From assembly GCA_947632495.1 (NCBI GenBank), contig CANRPL010000066.1, positions 1 through 6,000 on the forward strand: DNA of 6,000 bases. The letters run 5' to 3'. Positions 1 through 5,525 of the stretch are shown piece by piece (position 1 is the first letter of the stretch; each line of letters opens with the position of its first letter). The notes under the pieces are model-generated. The model was not told the origin of the DNA. It saw only the letters and a list, made by a program, of their open reading frames with translations, and searched no databases. This DNA is from an uncultured Bacilli bacterium. Its GTDB lineage: Bacteria > Bacillota_I > Bacilli_A > RF39 > UBA660. Made by a program: the position numbers and the translations under genes.

Positions 1-1578
1 ATTGTTTTGATAAAAAGCATTGGTTAAAACACACAAGTCGTACAAATATTCTGCGATAAAATTTGGCATGCGATTAGTAAATGCATTATCAAAAGCCCAA
101 GGTAAATCTAGTATTTTTAATCGTAAGTCACGATCATACACATTATAAATAGTATTAGTCAATTTATCTTCTTCTATACTAGCAGCATCAATAATTTTAC
201 GAATACGCAAATAGGTGTATAAGATATATGGACCTGTCTTACCAATAACCTCGGAAAATTTACTGATATCAAAGATATAATCACGTTCACGATTATTTTG
301 TAAATCAGCAAACTTTAAGATGGAATTAACTATTTTATTAATATCACTATCATTAATATCAGGACTCATTTCTTTTTTATTAACTAAAATGTCACGAGCT
401 TGATCAAATAGATTTTGTAATTTAGGAGCGTCTCCACTACGCGTTTTATATGGCTTACCGTCTTCACCATTAACGGTTCCATAACCCAAATATTCTAACT
501 TATTATATGCGATAATTTTAGCCATATCACATGTTCTAAAAACCTGTTCAAAATGTAGTGACTGACGATTGTCAACAACATATAAAACATGGTCAGGATT
601 AAACTGTTTCATACGCGCAACAATCGTCGCAACTTCAGTTGAAGCATATAGATAAGCACCATTACTCTTTTGAAATAAAAGAGGTGGTAATTCTTTTTTA
701 TCGTCAGGACGAGCGACATCGACAATTAAAGCTCCTTCACTTTCCTGTAATAAATTATGACGATTTAGAATATCTCTTGCTTCATCTAAATATGGATAAG
801 CATCTGATTCTCCATACCAATAATCAAAATGGACATCTAGATAATCATATATTTTTTTCATATCGGAAACGGATACTTCCATTATTTTCTTCCATAACTT
901 ACGATATTCTTCGTTACCATCTTGTAATTCTTTAGTTATGGTCGCACACTCTTCTTTAATAGTATCATTTTCTTTACATAAAGCACTTATTTCAGGATAT
1001 AGGCGATCAAGTAAGGTAATATCAATATCATCAATCGTCTTACCCTCTTTTAGGATACCATAGATTACTTCTCCTATTTGAAGACCATAATCACCTAAAT
1101 GGATATCACTGATTACTTGATGTCCTTTATAAGCAATAATTCTTTTAATCGATTCACCGACTATAGCTGTTCGCATATGGCCAACATGTAATGGTTTAGC
1201 TACATTAGGTCCACCATAGTCTAAAACAAATGTCTCTTTCTTATCTGCCTTAACAATACCATAAGTATTAGAAGCATAGATATTTTTAATATGGCGATTA
1301 ATAAATTTATCACTTAAGACCATATTAATAAAGCCAGGTTGAACAAATTCAACTTGTTTAAAATAATCAGCAAAATTACTATGATTATTGATAGCGTTAA
1401 CAATTTCTTTACCTATTTCCATAGGCTTTTTATGAAATGTTTTAGCTAATTTAAAAACGTCATCACATTGATAGTCACATAAATCTGGTCGATTAGACTT
1501 GATAACATGCATTTTAACAACATCATAACCACATAATTTGGTGTTATCGGTAATAAACGTTTCCAATTCTTCTATCAT
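1..1578 (-). CDS. argS: Arginyl-tRNA synthetase, C-terminus cut off by the window edge
   Basis: This class I aminoacyl-tRNA synthetase charges tRNA-Arg with arginine in the cytoplasm using ATP. From the ATG at 1578, 526 codons run open to base 1 with no stop. ArgS is usually about 550-565 residues, so roughly the last 30-40 residues lie outside. The N-terminal tRNA-binding (Add) domain covers about residues 1-100 and ends in the typical PGFIN stretch. The catalytic domain opens with DYGGPNVAKPLHVGHMRTA, whose HVGH (131-134) is the class I HIGH signature. The KMSKS-equivalent loop is KTRSGDA (378-384), preceded by GEDGKPY. After about residue 410 the helical DALR anticodon-binding domain begins and is truncated. 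The start is supported by AGGAAGTGA at 1582-1590, three bases upstream. The ATG overlaps the TGA of the upstream DUF1934 gene, suggesting translational coupling. No T-box leader is visible. The identification is secure. Confidence 0.97.
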   Translation of the reverse strand, partial: MIEELETFITDNTKLCGYDVVKMHVIKSNRPDLCDYQCDDVFKLAKTFHKKPMEIGKEIVNAINNHSNFADYFKQVEFVQPGFINMVLSDKFINRHIKNIYASNTYGIVKADKKETFVLDYGGPNVAKPLHVGHMRTAIVGESIKRIIAYKGHQVISDIHLGDYGLQIGEVIYGILKEGKTIDDIDITLLDRLYPEISALCKENDTIKEECATITKELQDGNEEYRKLWKKIMEVSVSDMKKIYDYLDVHFDYWYGESDAYPYLDEARDILNRHNLLQESEGALIVDVARPDDKKELPPLLFQKSNGAYLYASTEVATIVARMKQFNPDHVLYVVDNRQSLHFEQVFRTCDMAKIIAYNKLEYLGYGTVNGEDGKPYKTRSGDAPKLQNLFDQARDILVNKKEMSPDINDSDINKIVNSILKFADLQNNRERDYIFDISKFSEVIGKTGPYILYTYLRIRKIIDAASIEEDKLTNTIYNVYDRDLRLKILDLPWAFDNAFTNRMPNFIAEYLYDLCVLTNAFYQNN

Positions 1579-1931
1579 ATGTCACTTCCTATTGTAATCA
1601 CATACTCTTTAGATTCACCATCTAAAGAATATTGAACTTGAATTCTATCATCAATAATTAATTTGTCCGTTACAATATCTAAATCTAAAGTTACCTGTTC
1701 TTGTTTTAAAAGATAGATACCTTTTGTTTTCTTATCCGCAATAAAATTCATTGTAAGTTGATACTGATCATTTTCTCTCGTCATCGTCAAGCTGTCATCA
1801 TGCCAATTTAAACTGACGATAATATCATCATCTATAAATTTAATAGCATTATTACTAACAATTCCAACATACTCTTTTTTTACTATCTCATCACTTGTTT
1901 TAAGAACTGTCGTAATTTGTTTTTTAGCCAT
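1575..1931 (-). CDS. DUF1934 (YwiB-like) small beta-barrel protein upstream of argS
   Basis: This 118-residue protein has no signal peptide or membrane segment and alternates hydrophobic and polar residues in a series of predicted beta strands. That fits the calycin-like barrel of DUF1934 (YwiB in Bacillus subtilis), whose function is unknown. The C-terminal stretch, IQVQYSLDGESKEYVITIG, resembles the end of that family as I recall it. Context supports the call: ywiB lies directly upstream of argS in Bacillus-type genomes, and here the genes overlap by ATGA (TGA at 1575-1577). I chose the ATG at 1931 because GGGAG lies 8 bases upstream. A longer reading from a TTG at 1946 would add five residues but would place the start within one base of that ribosome site. 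The stop is followed at once by an in-frame TAG. The family assignment rests on length, composition and neighbourhood rather than a catalytic motif. Confidence 0.7.
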   Translation of the reverse strand: MAKKQITTVLKTSDEIVKKEYVGIVSNNAIKFIDDDIIVSLNWHDDSLTMTRENDQYQLTMNFIADKKTKGIYLLKQEQVTLDLDIVTDKLIIDDRIQVQYSLDGESKEYVITIGSDI

Positions 1932-1939
1932 AATATCAA

Positions 1940-1944
1940 CTCCC
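1940..1944 (-). promoter_or_regulatory. Ribosome binding site that decides the DUF1934 start
   Basis: The minus strand reads GGGAG followed by eight bases (TTGATATT) and then ATG at 1931. This spacing favours 1931 over the in-frame TTG at 1946, which begins two bases before the site and has no ribosome site of its own. Confidence 0.65.
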
Positions 1945-1948
1945 AAAC

Positions 1949-1977
1949 ATTATAGCATACTTTTATCTAAATTGCAC
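1949..1977 (-). promoter_or_regulatory. Sigma-A-type extended -10 promoter for the DUF1934–argS operon
   Basis: The minus strand has a perfect TATAAT (1949-1954) preceded by TG plus one base (TGCTATAAT), the extended -10 pattern. Seventeen bases further upstream lies a weak -35, GTGCAA (1972-1977), matching TTGACA at three of six positions. Transcription should start near 1942, leaving a leader of only about 11 bases that begins at or inside the GGGAG ribosome site. That leaves no room for a T-box or other leader regulator of argS at this promoter. The -10 is convincing and the -35 is marginal. Confidence 0.65.
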
Positions 1978-1982
1978 TTATA

Positions 1983-2010
1983 TTTTCTATTTTTTTTCTA
2001 ATAATAAAAT
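1983..2010 (+). promoter_or_regulatory. Possible promoter for the penicillin-binding protein gene
   Basis: TAAAAT at 2005-2010 matches the -10 consensus at five of six positions, but the best -35 16 bases upstream is only TTTTCT (1983-1988). The stretch is very AT-rich, so the match could be chance. If real, it would start transcription near 2017, again giving a leader of about 11 bases, and it would lie back-to-back with the argS operon promoter. Confidence 0.25.
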
Positions 2011-2019
2011 TAGAATTGA

Positions 2020-2024
2020 GTGAT
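2020..2024 (+). promoter_or_regulatory. Ribosome binding site deciding the penicillin-binding protein start
   Basis: GTGAT (within GAGTGAT) matches the 3' part of the GGAGGTGAT consensus and sits three bases before the ATG at 2028, the right place for that part of the consensus. The competing TTG at 2016 has only AT-rich sequence upstream. The match is partial. Confidence 0.45.
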
Positions 2025-2027
2025 AGG

Positions 2028-3995
2028 ATGAAAAAGCTAAAATTTATCTTAAAAATAGGCCTTGTTATGGTCAGTTTAATGATGATTTTTTATCTTGGTA
2101 TATATGTTGTTGCCCGTTATAAAGATAAACTACCAATTACATCAGCTAATAAGTATTATATCTATGATAGTAATGGTAAATTAATTGAAAGTATGAACGA
2201 TAAATGGATATCATTAAAAGAGATATCTAATAACGTTATCAACGCGACAATATCAATTGAAGATAAAAACTTTTATAAACATTCCGGTTTTGATTTCTTA
2301 CGTATTCTTAAAAGTCTATATGTTAACGCTAAAAGTGGAAAGACTTTACAAGGCGCTTCAACTATTAGTCAACAACTATCTAAAAATCTTTTTTTATCTT
2401 TTGAAAAAACTTGGCAACGTAAATTAAAGGAAGCTTGGTTAACAATTCAATTAGAATCACAATATAGTAAAGATGATATTTTAGAAGCCTACTTAAATAC
2501 AATTAACTATGGTGGTATATATGGTATCGAAAAAGCTAGTCAATATTATTTTCATAAAAACGCTAAAGATTTAAGTCTAGCGGAAGCTAGTATTTTAGTT
2601 GGAATACCCAAATCACCAAGTAATTATTCCCCTATTGCGAATATCGAAAACGCTAAAAAAAGGCAATTGCTTATTTTAAATTCGATGGTAAAAAATAAAT
2701 ATATAACGGAAGAAGAAAAAGATAAAGCCTACGCTGAAGAATTAACTTATTATGGTAATTTTGTTAATGATAGCTCTAAAACAATTATGTATTATAAAGA
2801 TGCTGTCACATCTGAATTACAAGGCATAGAAGAAATCCCCTCTTCTTTTTTAGAGACTGGTGGACTTAAAATATATACTTATTTTGATCAAAATGCGCAA
2901 AATATTTTAGAAAAAGCAATGGATAAAAATATTACTAATGATAAGACACAGATCGCTACCATTATGATGGAACCTAAAAGTGGTCATATTATAGCGCTCA
3001 CAGGTGGTAGAGATTACGCTACAAGCGAGTTTAATCGAGCGACGAAAGCAACGAGACAAATGGGATCAACTTTAAAACCATTTCTTTATTATGCCGGATT
3101 AGAAAATGGGTTTACCGCTTCGACTACTTTTACTAGTGAAAAAACAACTTTTGTCTTTGCCGAAAATAAGACATATAGTCCATCTAATTATAATAATAAC
3201 TATGGTAATAAAGCTATTTCCATGCCAGCAGCACTTGCCTATAGTGACAATATCTACGCTGTTAAAACCCATCTCTTTTTAGGCGAAGAGACGATGGTTA
3301 ACATTTTAAAAAGAGTTGGTATAACATCTAAAATAGAAGCCATTCCATCTTTAGCATTAGGTAGTGAAGAGATGAGCCTTATCGATGTCACTACCGCCTA
3401 TGCTTCTTTAGCTAATTTAGGTAATCGTGTTCAACCTAGCTTAATTAGTAAAGTTGAAGATATGAATGGTAATATTCTCTATGAAAATGATAATAAGGTC
3501 GAAGCTGTATTAAATTCTTCACTAGCTTATATAATGAATGAAAATTTAACTAGTACCTATAATTATAATTTTATTGATTATAATTATCCTACTTGTTACG
3601 ATTTGACAAGTAGTCTCAAGCACAAATATGCGATTAAGACTGGAACTACAGATACTGATCATTTAGTCTTTGGTTATAACGCAGATATTGTCGTTGGACT
3701 TTGGAGTGGCTATGATGATAATACTGTTTCTGAAATATATAATGGTAAAGATCTACGTCACATGTGGCGTGATATTGTTGAAGAATATCTAGCTGATAAA
3801 GATGATAATTGGTATGAAATACCTGATAATGTCGTCGGAGTATTAGTTGATCCAATTAGTGGTAAGGTAGCGACCAAGAAAACTAAAAAGCCTACTATGT
3901 TTTATTATTTAAAAGGTACAGAACCGACATTTGATAATAATTTAGACGCCTTAATCCCGACTATTAAAGAAGAAAATACGACCCAAAAAAAATAA
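2028..3995 (+). CDS. Bifunctional class A penicillin-binding protein (PBP1-type)
   Basis: This 655-residue enzyme polymerises lipid II glycan chains and crosslinks their peptides on the outer face of the membrane. A short basic N-terminus (MKKLKF) precedes one transmembrane anchor at about residues 6-29. The GT51 glycosyltransferase domain has its motifs in order: EDKNFYKHSG (catalytic E78), GASTISQQLSKN (109-120), RKLKEAW (131-137, second Glu E135), KDDILEAYLN (148-157) and LVGIPKSPSNY. The transpeptidase domain carries STLK (S347 nucleophile, K350), SDN (406-408) and KTGTT (537-541). All active-site motifs are intact, and the C-terminal DPISGK / KGTEPTF region is typical of PBP1 proteins. 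No PASTA or other C-terminal extension is present. I prefer the ATG at 2028 over the TTG at 2016, which would add four residues, because of the ribosome site. The gene appears monocistronic, diverging from DUF1934–argS and converging on the sigma-like pair. The class is certain; I cannot say which paralogue (ponA, pbpF or other) it matches. Confidence 0.96.
   Translation: MKKLKFILKIGLVMVSLMMIFYLGIYVVARYKDKLPITSANKYYIYDSNGKLIESMNDKWISLKEISNNVINATISIEDKNFYKHSGFDFLRILKSLYVNAKSGKTLQGASTISQQLSKNLFLSFEKTWQRKLKEAWLTIQLESQYSKDDILEAYLNTINYGGIYGIEKASQYYFHKNAKDLSLAEASILVGIPKSPSNYSPIANIENAKKRQLLILNSMVKNKYITEEEKDKAYAEELTYYGNFVNDSSKTIMYYKDAVTSELQGIEEIPSSFLETGGLKIYTYFDQNAQNILEKAMDKNITNDKTQIATIMMEPKSGHIIALTGGRDYATSEFNRATKATRQMGSTLKPFLYYAGLENGFTASTTFTSEKTTFVFAENKTYSPSNYNNNYGNKAISMPAALAYSDNIYAVKTHLFLGEETMVNILKRVGITSKIEAIPSLALGSEEMSLIDVTTAYASLANLGNRVQPSLISKVEDMNGNILYENDNKVEAVLNSSLAYIMNENLTSTYNYNFIDYNYPTCYDLTSSLKHKYAIKTGTTDTDHLVFGYNADIVVGLWSGYDDNTVSEIYNGKDLRHMWRDIVEEYLADKDDNWYEIPDNVVGVLVDPISGKVATKKTKKPTMFYYLKGTEPTFDNNLDALIPTIKEENTTQKK
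3559..3587. repeat. Perfect 11-base inverted repeat inside the penicillin-binding protein gene
   Basis: ATAATTATAAT at 3559-3569 is the exact reverse complement of ATTATAATTAT at 3577-3587, with a seven-base loop. It encodes a Tyr/Asn-rich stretch (YNYNFIDYNY) between the SDN and KTG motifs of the transpeptidase. It is pure A/T and may simply reflect the codons for alternating Tyr and Asn. Confidence 0.5.
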
Positions 3996-4021
3996 AATAT
4001 CTCAAATGAAATATTTTATTT
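3990..4021. terminator. Shared bidirectional terminator between convergent genes
   Basis: AAATAAAATAT (3990-4000) pairs perfectly with ATATTTTATTT (4011-4021) around a ten-base centre that can add two or three further pairs (TCA/TGA). The stop codons of both convergent genes lie inside the stem arms (TAA at 3993-3995 on the plus strand; TAA at 4016-4018 on the minus strand). On the minus strand the stem is followed by an unbroken run of T (complement of the A run at 3985-3992), so termination of the sigma-like operon is better supported than that of the plus-strand gene. The stem is entirely A/T, so its strength is uncertain. Confidence 0.65.
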
Positions 4022-4783
4022 AACCTTTTGGTAACCTACTTCTTTAATTATACCAAGTTGATCTTTAAAACGATTATTTAATAGACGATAACTTCTCTTT
4101 AAATATTCATTAAAAGTAGCATCTTGAAGATGTAATTCTTCTTTAATTGCTTCATCAGTTACATAACCACCATTAAAGCCATAATAATAGATTATAAATT
4201 TAGCAAACGCTTCATCATCTAATGAAACATAATGAATTAGTCCTAAACGATTACCAATGAAAGTTAAATCATCAATGGTATCCTTTAGTGGTAAAGTTTT
4301 AAGAGCGGTTGATATTTTAGCCAATTTAGAAGTATCTTCTTCCTTTTTTAAATAATTACGAGCTACTTTAGCAAAATAAATACTAAAAGATTCATGGCCA
4401 TCATAAGTATCAATTACCAAAAGTAAAATATCTTCTAGTAAATCATTAAGTTTAGATTCTTTAACCTGCATCTTTTTTAATACCATCGTAAAAGCCATAC
4501 GATAATGTTCTTCAAGTAAAATAACAATATCCATCTCATCTTCTTCTTTAACTTTTTGACATAGATACAAATTGATAGCTTGATCTAAAGCAAAACTTAA
4601 TTCCAAAGCTGATGCTTTATTATCTAACTCATCTAACAATTGATTTAATACTTCTTCTGTTAAACAAGAAAAGCGTTGATATTTATGAAGATATTTAGTG
4701 ATTAAATCATGACGATCATGAAGACTGATGGTTGGTACAATAGGGGTAACAATCTTACTCTTTTTGTTTTTTTTCTTACTCAT
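4016..4783 (-). CDS. Unrecognised protein with faint sigma-70 region 2 and region 4-like patterns
   Basis: This 255-residue protein looks cytoplasmic, with no signal peptide or membrane helix and a very basic start (MSKKKNKKSK). I do not recognise it as a named family. Residues 84-147 read like a divergent sigma region 2: LLEEHYRMAF, then DLLEDILLLVIDTYDG, then FSIYFAKVARNYL, recalling the 'DLxQExxL … FxxYLxxIARNxL' pattern of ECF-type sigma factors. Residues about 190-239 (IIYYYGFNGGYVTDEAIKEE, then a likely second helix ending YRLLNNRF) recall the helix-turn-helix of region 4. The aromatic promoter-melting residues of housekeeping sigmas are absent. An N-terminal helical region (about 20-80) precedes these. 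The start is supported by AAAGGTGA four bases upstream. The gene lies 14 bases after the 4798-5430 gene, so the two are probably one operon. It could be an atypical sigma factor, a sigma-derived regulator or an unrelated helical protein. The gene is certain; its role is inferred. Confidence 0.5.
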   Translation of the reverse strand: MSKKKNKKSKIVTPIVPTISLHDRHDLITKYLHKYQRFSCLTEEVLNQLLDELDNKASALELSFALDQAINLYLCQKVKEEDEMDIVILLEEHYRMAFTMVLKKMQVKESKLNDLLEDILLLVIDTYDGHESFSIYFAKVARNYLKKEEDTSKLAKISTALKTLPLKDTIDDLTFIGNRLGLIHYVSLDDEAFAKFIIYYYGFNGGYVTDEAIKEELHLQDATFNEYLKRSYRLLNNRFKDQLGIIKEVGYQKVK

Positions 4784-4797
4784 ACTCTCACCTTTTA

Positions 4798-5430
4798 CTA
4801 TTTATTTACTTTTTGATAGTCCTTTGTTACTAAACTATCTAAATAAGCCGTATAACGTTCTATTGCAAGTTGTAAAGTTGTATTAACATCATCTAAAGAC
4901 ATATTAAACATTTTAGCTAATAAGGATGGTGAATAAGTACCTAATCTTGATGTTCCTAATCTTAAGACTAATAAAATACCCTCTTCCGGTGTTAAAAAGT
5001 CTTCAACTTCACTTAATGTTTGGGTTTTAATAACCTCTTTTATAACTTCGATTGGATCTAATGACGTTTTAATATCTGCTGGCATAACACTTGTATCGGT
5101 ATAATATTTACGTCTTTTAGTGATGGTATGTTTATTCGTTTCTACATCTTTAGGTTCAGGTGAAGCTGGTACTATGTTAGATAAGTGATTTTCTCTTATC
5201 GTTTTTTTTAGTCGAGGAATAATTGAAGTAGCGACACTCTTCGCTATTTTTTCATCGACATCTAAAATAACGTCATGGTATGTATCTCCATAGACAGCTT
5301 TTACCTTTTCTTTAAGACTATCAGGTAAATTTTCTATAGCGGCTAGTATTTCACCTTCAGTATAGATAGTTCCCATATCTTGATCAAAATTCGTTAGTAA
5401 GGTATAAATATTACTCTTTTTTCGTGGCAT
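4798..5430 (-). CDS. Unrecognised protein with sigma region 4/helix-turn-helix-like C-terminus
   Basis: This 210-residue, soluble, mostly helical protein starts with a basic MPRKK. I do not recognise it as a named family. Residues 127-199 resemble sigma-70 region 4: a leading helix, FLTPEEGILLVLRLG, then a helix-turn-helix-like unit (YSPSLLAKMFNMSLDDVNTT) and a final helix (LAIERYTAYLD). Residues 28-78 (ILAAIENLPDSLKEKVKAVY, then EKIAKSVATSIIPRLKKTI) may be a weaker second copy of the same pattern. A polar, basic linker (about 82-126, with KRRKYY) joins them. No region 2-like segment is visible, so it is not a complete sigma factor. AGGAGG at 5435-5440, four bases upstream, fixes the ATG start. 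The gene leads an apparent two-gene operon with 4016-4783, and both proteins end in a similar tail (DYQKVNK and GYQKVK). A DNA-binding or RNA polymerase-associated role is inferred only. Confidence 0.45.
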   Translation of the reverse strand: MPRKKSNIYTLLTNFDQDMGTIYTEGEILAAIENLPDSLKEKVKAVYGDTYHDVILDVDEKIAKSVATSIIPRLKKTIRENHLSNIVPASPEPKDVETNKHTITKRRKYYTDTSVMPADIKTSLDPIEVIKEVIKTQTLSEVEDFLTPEEGILLVLRLGTSRLGTYSPSLLAKMFNMSLDDVNTTLQLAIERYTAYLDSLVTKDYQKVNK

Positions 5431-5460
5431 AAATCCTCCTTTTAAAAATTAATTATTTCT

Positions 5461-5466
5461 ATTATA
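5461..5466 (-). promoter_or_regulatory. Extended -10 element upstream of the sigma-like gene pair
   Basis: The minus strand reads TGATATAAT: a perfect TATAAT with an upstream TG, 20 bases before the AGGAGG ribosome site. No convincing -35 is found 16-18 bases further upstream, where the sequence is only A/T-rich. It lies just downstream of the terminator of the preceding gene, the right place for a separate transcription unit. Confidence 0.55.
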
Positions 5467-5498
5467 TCATTTTTATTAGCTTTTTTTATAAAATATTT

Positions 5499-5525
5499 AA
5501 AAAAAAGAAGATATTAATCTTCTTT
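5499..5525 (-). terminator. Rho-independent terminator of the HdeD-like gene
   Basis: On the minus strand AAAGAAGAT and ATCTTCTTT form a perfect nine-base stem around a TAAT loop, with the T run continuing to about 5499 (eight Ts after the last C). The gene's own TAA stop (5514-5516) supplies the first three bases of the loop, so the 5' arm is the end of the coding sequence. It separates this gene from the sigma-like pair downstream. Confidence 0.75.

Noticed and set aside
639..935. A 98-codon open frame on the plus strand
   Set aside because: It lies wholly antisense to argS, has no ribosome site or recognisable domain, and its His/Leu/Tyr-rich composition is what the complement of AT-rich coding sequence gives.
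1932..1946. TTG at 1946 as the start of the DUF1934 gene
   Set aside because: It would begin almost on top of the GGGAG ribosome site and at the predicted transcript start; the ATG at 1931 is correctly spaced from that site.
2016..2027. TTG at 2016 as the start of the penicillin-binding protein
   Set aside because: There is no ribosome site upstream of it. The ATG at 2028 has a GTGAT site and gives a normal short basic N-terminus before the membrane anchor.
1932..2027. T-box riboswitch or other leader RNA for argS
   Set aside because: The whole divergent spacer is under 100 bases, is A/T-rich, lacks T-box landmarks or stable stems, and holds a clear -10 close to the start codon.
3646..3855. 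A 69-codon open frame on the minus strand
   Set aside because: It is antisense to the transpeptidase domain, rich in His/Tyr/Gln from complementary codons, and has no ribosome site or domain.
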